Source of the DNA: Paraburkholderia silviterrae | GTDB taxonomy: Bacteria > Pseudomonadota > Gammaproteobacteria > Burkholderiales > Burkholderiaceae | DNA: 64,000 bases | Assembly (NCBI RefSeq): GCF_004353915.1 | Contig: NZ_SMRP01000009.1 | Location: forward strand, 138,154-202,153 | Reading direction: 5' to 3' | Part shown: one piece after another, positions 8,756-17,257 of the stretch | Numbering within the stretch: the stretch's first letter is position 1 | Layout of the letters: every line of letters begins with the position of its first letter | The notes under the pieces: model-generated | Seen by the model: only the letters and a program-made list of their open reading frames with translations | Told to the model about the DNA's origin: nothing | Database searches by the model: none | Translations under genes and position numbers: made by a program

Positions 8756-8965
8756 TCACATGCCGCGCAATGCGGCAATGCTCAGGCGAGATCGGTCGAC
8801 CGGTATGCAGTCCTGGGGCTGCCCGCTTGAATCGACCGCGCTGCACGGCATGAAGCCGGCGATATAGGTGTTTTGATCGGGGCCGCCGATCGCGTAGCAC
8901 ACGGCCGCAACTGCAGCGATTGCGGCAACCGTGAACGCGCACACCCTGGATTTCGTCAGCTTCAT
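8756..8965 (-). CDS. Small exported or membrane-anchored hypothetical protein
   Basis: A 69-residue protein with a basic N-terminus (MKLTKSR) and a hydrophobic helix (residues 9-26, rich in Ala and Val) that looks like a signal peptide or anchor. The rest is short and polar with two cysteines (PCSAV, DCIPV), which could form a periplasmic disulfide. GGGAGA lies about 9 nt before the ATG. I recognise no family. It is convergent with cysNC and lies downstream of marC on the same strand. Confidence 0.55.
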   Translation of the reverse strand: MKLTKSRVCAFTVAAIAAVAAVCYAIGGPDQNTYIAGFMPCSAVDSSGQPQDCIPVDRSRLSIAALRGM

Positions 8966-9226
8966 GGACCGTCTCCCGATCTTGGGGCATTCGTGGCTTC
9001 GTGCCCTTCGTTATTCGGCATCGCGCCGAATAACGGCCAAGTTAGCGGGACGCTCGCGCCGCGCCATCGTCCATTCCGACTAGGGTCTAACGCGGGTCTA
9101 ACGCGAGTCGATTCAGGGAAGCGCTTCCACACCCGGCATCCGCTACGCGCAGCCGGGCGCGCTGGATGCACGGTGCTTCTCCATGAGCGCCTGGTCGCGC
9201 TCAGGCGGCGGACCGAGGGTTAACCG

Positions 9227-9868
9227 CTAATGGACCAGGCCCTTGAAGAGCGCGGTCAAGCTCGCGGTCATCATCTCCACCGCGATGGCGGCCAGGATCA
9301 TGCCCATCAAGCGTTTGGTAATGGCGGTCACTTTGGGCGACAAGAACCGTCCGATGAGCGGTGCGGAGAAAAGCGCAATCGCGAGGAGCACGAGGAACAC
9401 GGCGAGGCCTAGCGCGAGGCTGGCGACCTCGCCCTGCTTCGTCGCGGTATGGCCAAATACGATCAGCGTCGCAATCGTGCCGGGGCCGACGAGCAGCGGC
9501 ATCGTGAGCGGGAAAATGGCCACGTCTTGATCGCCGCCGCCCTTACCCATTTCGTTTTGCCGGGGCGTGTGCTCCGCGCTCGAGTTGCCGTGCAGCATGT
9601 CGAGCGCAATGAGCAGGACGAGCAGGCCGCCCGCTAGCCGGAAGTCCTCGATTGTGACGCCGAATATGCCAAGAATGGTGTCGCCCACGCTCACCGAGAT
9701 CAGGCATCCAATGGTCGCGCCGATGAAGGTGACGCCCGCGATCTTTCGTTTCGCGGCGTCGCTTGCGCCTTCAGTCAGGGAAAGGAACACCGGGACATTC
9801 GCGATCGGATTCATGATCGCGAACAGCGCCGAAAACACTTTCACCGAGAACGAAAGATCGAGATGCAT
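9227..9868 (-). CDS. marC: MarC-family inner-membrane protein
   Basis: A 213-residue protein of the MarC/NAAT family with about six hydrophobic helices. The N-terminal FAIMNPIANVPVFLSLTEG is the family signature, and a second half-repeat contains PLLVGPGTIATLIV. MarC proteins are integral membrane proteins of uncertain transport role; the old multiple-antibiotic-resistance link was not upheld. The start lies 4 nt after the stop of the upstream MocR gene on the same strand, so the two are almost certainly co-transcribed and the regulator may control marC. Confidence 0.9.
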   Translation of the reverse strand: MHLDLSFSVKVFSALFAIMNPIANVPVFLSLTEGASDAAKRKIAGVTFIGATIGCLISVSVGDTILGIFGVTIEDFRLAGGLLVLLIALDMLHGNSSAEHTPRQNEMGKGGGDQDVAIFPLTMPLLVGPGTIATLIVFGHTATKQGEVASLALGLAVFLVLLAIALFSAPLIGRFLSPKVTAITKRLMGMILAAIAVEMMTASLTALFKGLVH

Positions 9869-9872
9869 GGCG

Positions 9873-11303
9873 TCAACCTCGCTGAAGTTCGCCGGCGAGC
9901 TTGCCGACGGTGATCACAGCCTGCTCGATTTCATCGGTCCACGCGCTGCTGTAATTGAGCCGGATGAAATTGCGGTACGAATTCTCGAAGATTGAAAACA
10001 TGTGGCCTGGGCCGATCGTGATGCCCTGTTCCAGCGCGAGTTTGTAGAGGCGCAACGCATCCACCGTTTCCGGCAGCTCGATCCAGAGCACGTAGCCGCC
10101 CACCGGCCGCGAAATACGCGTGCCATCAGGAAAGAAACGCGACACGATCGCCCGCATCAGGTTGGCCTGCTGGGCGTAGTGCCTGCGCACGCGCCGCAGA
10201 TGATGTTCGTAGCCGTCACGCTCGAGAAACTCAGCAATGGCGATTTGCGGGATCGTGGCCGTGGTGAGCGTATTGAGGAATTTCAGCTTCTCCACTTGAT
10301 CGCGATATCGCCCGGGCAGCGCCCACCCCACGCGGTAGGCCACGGTGAGGCTCTTCGAAAACGAAGCGCAATGCAGCACGAGCCCCTTCGTATCGAGCGA
10401 CTTCAGCGTGGTGGGATGCGCATCGCCGAAATAGAGCTCGTTATAAACGCCGTTTTCGATGACCGGAATATCGCGCTGCGTGAGGAGCGCCATGAGTGCG
10501 CGCTTGTTCGCATCGGGCATCATGAAGCCGAGCGGGTTCTGGAAATTCGGCATGATCATGCACGCGGCAATGGGCTGCGACGCGACGATTGCCTCCAGCG
10601 CCTCCACATCGATGCCGTGCTCGGGATGCGTGGCCACTTCGATGGCGTGCATCCCCAGGCGCTCGATGGCATGCAGCATCGCGTAGAACGTCGGCGACTC
10701 CACGGCGATCACGTCGCCGGGTTTCGCCACCGCCTGGAGGCACAGATTGATCGCCTCCGTGGCGCCCACTGTCACGACGATCTCGTTCGGGTCGACGCTC
10801 ATGCCGTTTTCGAGGTGGCGACGCGCAATCTGGCGAATGAGCCGCGCGTTACCGGGCGGCAACGCGTCGGTCACGCCCCAGATCGCCTTGCCGCGCCCCG
10901 CCTCATAGGCGTAGCGGTTGAGCTTGTCGAAGGGGAACGGGCGCGGGTCGGGGTACGGCGAGCCCAGCGGCACGGCCTCGTCGACGCCGATCGAGCGCAG
11001 CGTCGAAAGCACGAGGCGGCTCACGTCCACCGGCGACGAGATCGGCACCGGCCGCGAAGGCCGCAATTCCGGAATGTGCGCCTGCTCATCGCCTGTTGCG
11101 CCGCTCACGAAATAGCCGGACTGCGGGCGGCTCACGATCAAGCCGCGACTCTCCAGAAGAATGTAAGCGCGCAGCACAGTCGTGATGCTGACCCGGTGCT
11201 GCAGGCTCGTCTGGCGTATCGACGGCAATTTTTCGCCGCGGCGGTAGACGCCTTGCCGGATCGATCGTTCGAGATCGTCTGCCAGCTTTTCGTACAGTTT
11301 CAT
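9873..11303 (-). CDS. MocR-family regulator (GntR HTH plus aminotransferase-like domain), paralogue 1
   Basis: A 476-residue MocR/PdxR-type regulator. The N-terminal GntR winged helix (MKLYEKLADDLERSIRQGVY... then SIRQTSLQHRVSITTV) is joined to a fold-type-I aminotransferase-like domain with the PLP lysine in FSKSL at Lys317. Such proteins sense PLP or amino compounds rather than transaminate. The ATG at 11303 has GGAGGG upstream and aligns exactly with the start of its paralogue at 17258-18682, in which the lysine is also residue 317. It is followed by marC and is divergent from a LysR gene. Confidence 0.92.
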   Translation of the reverse strand: MKLYEKLADDLERSIRQGVYRRGEKLPSIRQTSLQHRVSITTVLRAYILLESRGLIVSRPQSGYFVSGATGDEQAHIPELRPSRPVPISSPVDVSRLVLSTLRSIGVDEAVPLGSPYPDPRPFPFDKLNRYAYEAGRGKAIWGVTDALPPGNARLIRQIARRHLENGMSVDPNEIVVTVGATEAINLCLQAVAKPGDVIAVESPTFYAMLHAIERLGMHAIEVATHPEHGIDVEALEAIVASQPIAACMIMPNFQNPLGFMMPDANKRALMALLTQRDIPVIENGVYNELYFGDAHPTTLKSLDTKGLVLHCASFSKSLTVAYRVGWALPGRYRDQVEKLKFLNTLTTATIPQIAIAEFLERDGYEHHLRRVRRHYAQQANLMRAIVSRFFPDGTRISRPVGGYVLWIELPETVDALRLYKLALEQGITIGPGHMFSIFENSYRNFIRLNYSSAWTDEIEQAVITVGKLAGELQRG

Positions 11304-11357
11304 CCAACGCCCTCCGTGGCGTTCGTTGGCTCCCCCTGCGCGAGGCCGATCGTAGCA

Positions 11358-11369
11358 GAACTGTACTCT
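11358..11369 (-). promoter_or_regulatory. Candidate MocR operator/promoter box
   Basis: GAACTGTACTCT lies 55 bp upstream of MocR paralogue 1. The identical 12-mer lies 75 bp upstream of MocR paralogue 2 (18757-18768), in the same orientation relative to each gene. It may be an autoregulatory operator or part of the promoter. Confidence 0.45.
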
Positions 11370-11579
11370 TCGGGCCGGCCCCGATTTGTGCATTTCGCTC
11401 ATGAGTCCGCCCCCTTAACCTTTCACCATCGCATCGTCGCCTCGATGCACGCGACGACATGAATCTGGAGCTTGATGAATGGAAGGGCTGATATGTCCAC
11501 GAACCTCACTGCAGCACACCCCGCCACGCATCCCCCCGCGCATTCCGGCGAGACAGCCGGCCACGCCAGGGAGCGGCAC

Positions 11580-12515
11580 GTGAATCTGCTGGAAGCCATG
11601 CGCATCTACGTGCGGGTCGTGGAGCGCGGCAGTATTTCCGGGGCCGCACGCGACCTCGATATCGGCCAGCCCGCGGTAAGCGAGCGCATCGAGCGGCTGG
11701 AGAAGTATCTCGGCTGCCAGCTGCTGCTGCGCAACGCGCGCGCATTCAAATGCACGCCGGAGGGGATCATCTTTCACGAGCGCAGCAAGTCGGTGCTCGG
11801 CGCCGTCGAGCAGGCGGTCGCGGAAGTATCGAATGAGGATCAGGTCGTCAAAGGCACGATCCGGATCGCGGCGCCGCATTGCTTTGGCGAAACTGTGCTG
11901 CCCGAAGGCCTCAAGCGGATTCGGGAAAGCTGGCCCCAGCTCGATATCGAGCTCGTCCTGAACGACCGGCTTGCCGATCTCGTGACCGAGGGCGTGGACA
12001 TTTCGTTCCGGCTCGGCCAGCTTGGCGACGGCGCGTTCATCGCCTACCCGCAAGGCCAGGTCGAACGGCTGCTCGTGGCGTCGCCCGACTATCTGTTGCG
12101 GCATGCCGCGATCGCCGAACCGGCCGACCTCGCGAAGCACAGCTTCATCCGCGTCAAGGGCGCCTTCGACGCGGACCAGCTCCCGCTCACGAAAGGCACG
12201 GATATCGTGGACAGCATCGCGATCCGCACGGCCATCAAGACCAACCATTGGCGGCCCATGTATGAAATGGTGCTGGCCGGCGTGGGCATTGGCGTGCTCG
12301 AAGCGCCCGCCGCGAAGGACGCCATCGAGCGCGGCCAGCTCGTGCGGTTGCTGCCGCACTACGAAGTGCCGGCGCTTGCGCTGAACCTGCTGATTCGTCC
12401 GCAACGCCCGGTGCCGGTGCGCGTGCGCAAGATTGTCGAAACCCTCAAGGCCTACGTGGCCGAAGTGCTCGATAGCCAGCCGCCCACGCCCGGCGCGCCG
12501 GCACCCGATCGTTAA
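11580..12515 (+). CDS. LysR-family transcriptional regulator (paralogue of 28665-29630)
   Basis: A 311-residue LysR regulator: N-terminal winged helix (AMRIYVRVVERGSISGAARDL then GQPAVSERIERLEKYLG) and a C-terminal substrate-binding domain, here of the CrgA-like type. Several starts are possible: TTG 11472, ATG 11475, ATG 11493 and GTG 11580. I prefer the GTG at 11580 because the paralogue at 28665 also begins GTG-AAT-CTn-CTG-GAA, with an equivalent GGAGCG upstream in both. A longer form starting at 11493 (with GGAAGGG) would add 29 Ala/His/Pro-rich residues. Divergent from the MocR gene; target unknown. Confidence 0.85.
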   Translation: MNLLEAMRIYVRVVERGSISGAARDLDIGQPAVSERIERLEKYLGCQLLLRNARAFKCTPEGIIFHERSKSVLGAVEQAVAEVSNEDQVVKGTIRIAAPHCFGETVLPEGLKRIRESWPQLDIELVLNDRLADLVTEGVDISFRLGQLGDGAFIAYPQGQVERLLVASPDYLLRHAAIAEPADLAKHSFIRVKGAFDADQLPLTKGTDIVDSIAIRTAIKTNHWRPMYEMVLAGVGIGVLEAPAAKDAIERGQLVRLLPHYEVPALALNLLIRPQRPVPVRVRKIVETLKAYVAEVLDSQPPTPGAPAPDR

Positions 12516-12595
12516 TATCGGCAAAACCTGCGTGGCGCGAACGTGCCGATTGCCTATCTTTAGTAGATGCTGCCCAACGAGACAGGAGTGCGAAG

Positions 12596-13039
12596 ATGAC
12601 TCAAAAGCTGGTGGTTGCGACCTTCGACAATCTGGATGTGGCACAACGGGCCGCGCGCGATTTCAAGAATTTCGAAAAGGATGGTGACGGCTTCAAGATC
12701 GAAAGCGGCGCGATGGTCCAAAAGAGCGCGGACGGCAAGCTCGCGGTGCTCAGCCAGTACACCGAATCGTATTGGGGAACGGTCATCGGCGCGGTGACGG
12801 GCGGCCTGATTGGATTGCTGGGCGGCCCGCTCGGCGCGCTGGCGGGCGTGACCATCGGGGCCGGCGCGGGGCTTGCAGAGCACGCTCTCGACGGCAAGCT
12901 CACGAAATCGATTGCGGAGGAGCTCAAGCCCGGCAGCGTCGCGCTCATCGTCGAAGCCAAAGAGCCGCCCGAATACGAAATTGAAAACGTCGTGCTGGGA
13001 TATGGCGGCAAGGTTTTTACCCAACCGTTGTCGTGGTGA
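12596..13039 (+). CDS. DUF1269-type glycine-zipper membrane protein, paralogue 1
   Basis: A 147-residue protein with an N-terminal ferredoxin-like segment (MTQKLVVATFDNLDVAQRA) and a central glycine-rich hydrophobic stretch (GTVIGAVTGGLIGLLGGPLG, then LAGVTIGAGAGLAEHAL) that forms a membrane hairpin or glycine zipper. A conserved tail contains SVALIVEAKE. These proteins often occur in stress-induced gene groups, but no biochemical activity is established. The ATG follows AGGAGTGCGAAG. Two relatives lie at 15100-15555 and 32116-32571. The formate dehydrogenase gene follows 16 nt downstream, suggesting co-expression. Confidence 0.85.
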   Translation: MTQKLVVATFDNLDVAQRAARDFKNFEKDGDGFKIESGAMVQKSADGKLAVLSQYTESYWGTVIGAVTGGLIGLLGGPLGALAGVTIGAGAGLAEHALDGKLTKSIAEELKPGSVALIVEAKEPPEYEIENVVLGYGGKVFTQPLSW

Positions 13040-13055
13040 AGCGCGGAGCGCAGCG

Positions 13056-14216
13056 ATGGCCAAAGTCCTGTGTGTGCTCTACCCCGATCCTCAAACCGGC
13101 TACCCGCCCCGCTATGTGCGCGACGCGATTCCTGAAATCGCCGTCTACGACAACGGCCAGAAGGCGCCCCACCCCAGTGGAGCGCTGGGCTTCAAGCCGG
13201 GCGAGCTGGTGGGCTGCGTCTCCGGCGAGCTGGGGCTGCGCCCTTATCTGGTCCACCACGGCCACGAGCTGATCGTGACCAGCGATAAAGACGGTCCAGA
13301 TTCGGCGTTCGAGCGATATCTGCCCGAAGCCGAAGTGGTCATTTCGCAACCGTTCTGGCCCGCCTACCTGAGCGCGGAGCGCATCGCCAAAGCCAAAAAT
13401 CTCAAGCTCGCGCTGACTGCGGGCGTGGGATCCGATCACGTCGATCTCAAGGCCGCGGCGCAGGCGGGCATTACCGTTGCCGAAGTGACCGGCTCGAACA
13501 GCATCAGCGTGGCCGAGCATGTTGTCATGGTCATCCTCACGCTGGTGCGCAATTACGTGCCGTCGCATGCTTTTTCGGCCGCCGGCGGGTGGAACATTGC
13601 CGAATGCGTCGAGCGCAGCTATGACATCGAAGGCATGCATTTCGGCACGATCGGCGCAGGCAGAATCGGTCTCGCGGTGCTGCGCAGGCTCAAGCCCTTC
13701 GGACTCGCGCTGCACTACACCCAGCGCCACCGCCTGGCACCGGAAATCGAACGCGAACTGGCGCTCACCTGGCATCCGGATGCGGCGTCGCTGGTTCGCG
13801 CCGTGGATATCGTGAACCTGCAGCTGCCGCTTTATCCTTCCACCGAACATTTCTTCAATGACGCCATGTTCGCGAAGTTGAAACGCGGCGCGTATCTCAT
13901 CAACACGGCGCGCGGTCAACTGGTGGAACGAGACGCGGTCGTGCGCGCATTGCAGTCCGGCCAGATCGCGGGCTACGCGGGCGACGTCTGGTTTCCGCAA
14001 CCCGCGCCGCCCGATCATCCGTGGCGAACCATGCCCTTCAACGGCATGACGCCGCATATCTCCGGCACGACACTTTCGGCACAGGCGCGCTATGCGGCGG
14101 GCACGCTCGAGATTCTGCAGAGCTTCTTTGGCGGTGCGCCCATTCGCGAAGAGTACTTGATCGTCGACGGCGGCAATCTGGCGGGAACGGGGCGCGCATC
14201 GTATCAGCTTACGTAA
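13056..14216 (+). CDS. fdh: Formate dehydrogenase, predicted NADP-preferring (D-2-hydroxyacid dehydrogenase family)
   Basis: A 386-residue metal-free formate dehydrogenase that oxidises formate to CO2. Typical segments include SQPFWPAYL, LTAGVGSDHVDL, TGSNSISVAEHVVM, the dinucleotide loop GAGRIG (200-205), NTARGQ with the active-site Arg, and TPHISGTTLSAQARYAAG with the catalytic His. Where NAD-dependent enzymes such as that of Pseudomonas 101 have Asp after HYT, this protein has Gln223 (HYTQRHRL). The NADP-using Burkholderia stabilis enzyme, also 386 residues, has Gln at the same number, so NADP preference is inferred. GGAG lies 7 nt before the ATG. It follows a DUF1269 gene by 16 nt. Confidence 0.95.
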   Translation: MAKVLCVLYPDPQTGYPPRYVRDAIPEIAVYDNGQKAPHPSGALGFKPGELVGCVSGELGLRPYLVHHGHELIVTSDKDGPDSAFERYLPEAEVVISQPFWPAYLSAERIAKAKNLKLALTAGVGSDHVDLKAAAQAGITVAEVTGSNSISVAEHVVMVILTLVRNYVPSHAFSAAGGWNIAECVERSYDIEGMHFGTIGAGRIGLAVLRRLKPFGLALHYTQRHRLAPEIERELALTWHPDAASLVRAVDIVNLQLPLYPSTEHFFNDAMFAKLKRGAYLINTARGQLVERDAVVRALQSGQIAGYAGDVWFPQPAPPDHPWRTMPFNGMTPHISGTTLSAQARYAAGTLEILQSFFGGAPIREEYLIVDGGNLAGTGRASYQLT

Positions 14217-14259
14217 CGGGGGGCGCGCGAGCCGCATGGACTCGCGGCGCCCGCCTCAG

Positions 14260-14733
14260 TCACACCGGCGGCCTTGCTTCGCCGGCAATCTGCCGGTGCG
14301 CGGCGGCCGCGCCGTCCTTCTCCATGACCGCGCGATGGATCGCCTCGGTCAGCGCGTTGTTGACTTCGATGAGCCTGCGCACTTCGTCCTGAATCTTCAG
14401 GAGCGCTTCCGCGTCCTTATAGGTCTGCAGCGCTTGTTTGTCCGACGCCGCGGCCGCAACCTTCTGGCCCACCATGATGACCGACAGCAGCACCAGTTGC
14501 AAAAACGTCTGCGCGACCCAGGCAACGAGCGTCGACACGCCGCCCGCGATGGACGACGGCAAGCTGATGAGCGCAATGATTGCGAAGACGTAGGCGCACC
14601 ACATCGTGCCCACGGCGTTGGTAATGGCAAGCGCAATTCTTCCGTTCAGGCCGACGTGCTCGTGCGCGGTCAGGTGCGGCCCGGATTGCTCGCGCTCCTC
14701 GATGCGAGGGTTGGGTTGAGATTCGGCTTTCAT
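14260..14733 (-). CDS. Small inner-membrane protein of unknown function
   Basis: A 157-residue protein. A polar N-terminus (about 35 residues) leads to two hydrophobic helices (VGTMWCAYVFAIIALISLP and WVAQTFLQLVLLSVIMVGQ). The charged, probably helical cytoplasmic C-terminus contains TYKDAEALLKIQDEVRRLIE, suggesting a coiled coil. It resembles short DUF1003-like membrane proteins widespread in soil bacteria, but I cannot assign a function. The ATG at 14733 was chosen at the first Met of the conserved part, with GGGGA upstream. It is convergent with the formate dehydrogenase gene. Confidence 0.75.
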   Translation of the reverse strand: MKAESQPNPRIEEREQSGPHLTAHEHVGLNGRIALAITNAVGTMWCAYVFAIIALISLPSSIAGGVSTLVAWVAQTFLQLVLLSVIMVGQKVAAAASDKQALQTYKDAEALLKIQDEVRRLIEVNNALTEAIHRAVMEKDGAAAAHRQIAGEARPPV

Positions 14734-14898
14734 TTTGGAGTCCCCATTGATGAGCGATCGATTGGTACGGGTGATGGCGGCGATCGTGTTGATTGCTTGC
14801 GGGCGCCGGTGCCATAATTTGCGCACCGCCCCGACCAGGCAACCGTGCCGCCGCTGCGCGTTTTCGGAGTAACCGATGAAATTTCCGGCGAGGAGCAA

Positions 14899-15045
14899 AT
14901 GATGAAACGTGAACCAACCGACCGGCGCCACGGTTTTCTGCACGACCTGAAGTGGGTGTTTATTCTCTGGTGCGTCGGCTTTGGCGCCACCGTGCTCCTT
15001 ACGCTGCCATTTCACTTTATCGTCAGGGCGATGATGCACAAATAA
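14899..15045 (+). CDS. 48-residue single-helix membrane protein
   Basis: A small gene with two adjacent ATGs (14899 and 14902) behind AGGAG; the second has the better 6-nt spacing. The product is a basic N-terminus (KREPTDRRHGFLHDLKW) followed by one hydrophobic helix (VFILWCVGFGATVLLTLPF) and a short tail ending MMHK. The layout resembles the tiny accessory subunits or regulators of membrane complexes, but I recognise no family. It is divergent from the 14260 gene and convergent with a DUF1269 gene. Confidence 0.5.
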   Translation: MMKREPTDRRHGFLHDLKWVFILWCVGFGATVLLTLPFHFIVRAMMHK

Positions 15046-15099
15046 GCAGTCGTGCACCCTGCACGGAAGCCGCCTCCCTCGAGGCGGCCTGCCCGCATG

Positions 15100-15555
15100 T
15101 CATTGCGCCAGCGGCTTGCGGTGGATCGTTCCGTGATACGACGCTACGAGAGTGTCCACTTGCGCTGTTGACGCTTCGCTTGCCTCCAGAAAAATCGCGA
15201 CCGTGCCGGGCGCAAACGCGTTGCCGATGGCATGCACGAATTCGTGATCGAGTATGTCCGCGAGCGCGACGCCTGCAAGGCCGGTGCTCGCCCCTATCGT
15301 GAAGCCGAGCATGGCGCCCGACGGCCCGCCCAGCAGACCGATCAGGCTCCCCGTGACGGCGCCGATCACCACGCCCCAGAACGGGTGCGTCTTCGTGCCG
15401 AGCAAGCTGACCTTGCCGGCGCTGTCCTTCTCCGCCATGACACCGCTCTCGACCTTGAAGCCCGGGTCCGCAGCTTCCAGCTTGCGGATCGCCTGGGCGG
15501 CATCTTCCGCGTCGCTCACGCTGTTGAACACAGCGACGATGAGTTGTTGGGCCAT
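15100..15555 (-). CDS. DUF1269-type glycine-zipper membrane protein, paralogue 2
   Basis: A 151-residue relative of the products at 12596 and 32116: N-terminal MAQQLIVAVFNSVSDAEDA, central glycine-rich membrane stretch (WGVVIGAVTGSLIGLLGGPS and AMLGFTIGASTGLAGVAL), then FAPGTVAIFLEASEAS and a basic terminus. It is closer to the 32-kb copy (same length, HRKPLAQ versus HRKAFPE endings) than to the 12.6-kb copy. AGGAG lies 7 nt before the ATG. It starts 23 nt after the Rieske-reductase stop on the same strand, so the two form an operon. Confidence 0.85.
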   Translation of the reverse strand: MAQQLIVAVFNSVSDAEDAAQAIRKLEAADPGFKVESGVMAEKDSAGKVSLLGTKTHPFWGVVIGAVTGSLIGLLGGPSGAMLGFTIGASTGLAGVALADILDHEFVHAIGNAFAPGTVAIFLEASEASTAQVDTLVASYHGTIHRKPLAQ

Positions 15556-15578
15556 CACATCGCTCCTCACATTTGACG

Positions 15579-17111
15579 TCATTGAACCGGTGTCTGCACT
15601 TCGAGCGCCGCCTCAGCGCGAAGACTTTCCAGATCGCGGCCCACGGTCGCGACCGCGAGGCGCTGGTTGCCGCGCCAATACGTGGCGGCGCACGCATGCG
15701 CGGCGGGATCGCCATCGATATCGACGCGGTCCCAGCCTTCGGCGTGGCCGACATAGTTGATGGCGAGGTCGTAATGCTGCGTCCAGAAAAACGGCACCGC
15801 CTCGAAGCGCTGCTGCATGCCCAGCATGTTGCGCGCCGCGACCACGCCCTGGCGCTCCGCCACGACCCAATGCTCGACGCGGATGCGCCCGCCCGTGCGC
15901 GGATCGGGCCAGCGCGCGATATCGCCCGCGGCGTAGACGCCTGCTGCGCTGGTCTGAAGATACTCATTCACGCTCACGCCGCGATCGATAGCGAGACCCG
16001 CCTGCTGGGCCAGCGCGACTTCGGGCGCGACGCCGATCCCGGTCACCACGAGCTCGGCAGGCAGTTCGTCGCCGGTCGAGAGTTTCACGCTATTTGCCGT
16101 GATCTCGTTGACATCCGCGTCAACGTGAAAAACCACGCCGTGCGACTCGTGCAGCTTTTTCAGCATGTCGCCGAGTGCGGCGCCCAGCACCCTTTCCAGG
16201 GGATGCGCGCCGCGCATGACGACGTGCACTTCGACACCACGCGTTCTCAACGCGGCTGCGGCTTCGAGTCCGATGAAACCCGCGCCCACCACGACGCAGC
16301 GACGCGTCGTGGCGAGCCGTGCAATCAGCGCGTCGCAGTCGGCCAGCGAGCGCAGCACCCTCACATGGGGCAACTGCGCGCCGGGAACCGCGAGCCGGAT
16401 GGGTATAGCGCCGGTCGCAATGAGCAATGCGCCGTAGTGCTCATGGGCTCCGTTAGCAAGCGCAATGGCCTTGTTTGCCGGATCGATCTGGACCACCCGC
16501 TGGTCGCAGCGCACCTCGATACGCTCCTCAGCGTAGAACTCGGGCGATCGCAACTGCAGCCATGCGGGATCGGCCGTTCCCGCGAGATAGTCCTTCGATA
16601 GATTCGGCCGGTCGTAGGGCGGCGCAGCATCGGCGCTCCAGACGGTGATGGGGCCTGCGTAGCCCTCGCTACGCAGCGTCATGGCGGCCGCGTTGCCGGC
16701 CGCGCCACCACCGATGATCATGACCGACTCCGGGACCTTCGCAGTGCTCAGCTTCGGCGGCACCTGCGCAGGTAGCGCTTCGCGCACGAACGCGCGCCCG
16801 CCGGACTGCTCCACGCGCCAGCATTTGAGGCCGTCCAGCGCGGGTGCGTGCGCCACCTGGCCGTCGCGCAGGCAGAACGCCGCGTGGTGCCATGGGCAGC
16901 GGATCGTATCGCCCACCACGAGCCCTTCGGCCAGCGGGCCGCCGTAGTGCGTGCAGGTCGCGGCGACGGCGAAGAATTCGCCGCCCTTGCGCACCAGAAG
17001 CACGGATTCATCGCCCACCTGGCCCGTCAAGATGCCTTCGTCGGCGATGTCATCGAGCGGCACGCCCTGGGTGAAATCGCGTTCGGATGCAGCACTGGAA
17101 TCCTTCGACAT
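15579..17111 (-). CDS. Rieske-domain / FAD-dependent ferredoxin reductase fusion
   Basis: A 510-residue protein. Residues 1 to about 105 are a Rieske [2Fe-2S] domain with the CTH...CPWHH ligand pattern. The rest is an AIF/ferredoxin-reductase-like flavoprotein with an FAD loop (IIGGGAAGNAAAM), an NAD loop (VVGAGFIGLEAA) and the conserved YAAGDIARWPD segment; a reductase C-terminal domain follows. The order resembles human AIFM3-type proteins. It probably passes electrons from NAD(P)H to an unknown partner. AAGGAG precedes the ATG at 17111. The DUF1269 paralogue follows in the same operon. No oxygenase or ferredoxin gene is adjacent. Confidence 0.9.
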   Translation of the reverse strand: MSKDSSAASERDFTQGVPLDDIADEGILTGQVGDESVLLVRKGGEFFAVAATCTHYGGPLAEGLVVGDTIRCPWHHAAFCLRDGQVAHAPALDGLKCWRVEQSGGRAFVREALPAQVPPKLSTAKVPESVMIIGGGAAGNAAAMTLRSEGYAGPITVWSADAAPPYDRPNLSKDYLAGTADPAWLQLRSPEFYAEERIEVRCDQRVVQIDPANKAIALANGAHEHYGALLIATGAIPIRLAVPGAQLPHVRVLRSLADCDALIARLATTRRCVVVGAGFIGLEAAAALRTRGVEVHVVMRGAHPLERVLGAALGDMLKKLHESHGVVFHVDADVNEITANSVKLSTGDELPAELVVTGIGVAPEVALAQQAGLAIDRGVSVNEYLQTSAAGVYAAGDIARWPDPRTGGRIRVEHWVVAERQGVVAARNMLGMQQRFEAVPFFWTQHYDLAINYVGHAEGWDRVDIDGDPAAHACAATYWRGNQRLAVATVGRDLESLRAEAALEVQTPVQ

Positions 17112-17257
17112 TGCGCCACTCCTTCCATGTCGATACAAAAGCCCCGATGCAATGTATCGGCATTCATGCATTCCGAAATGCCGTTTGGGCTTGAACGTAT
17201 TTGAACACTACACCTTCGAACGTACGCTTGTATGTCCAGTGCCGCCGATCCGGCTCC

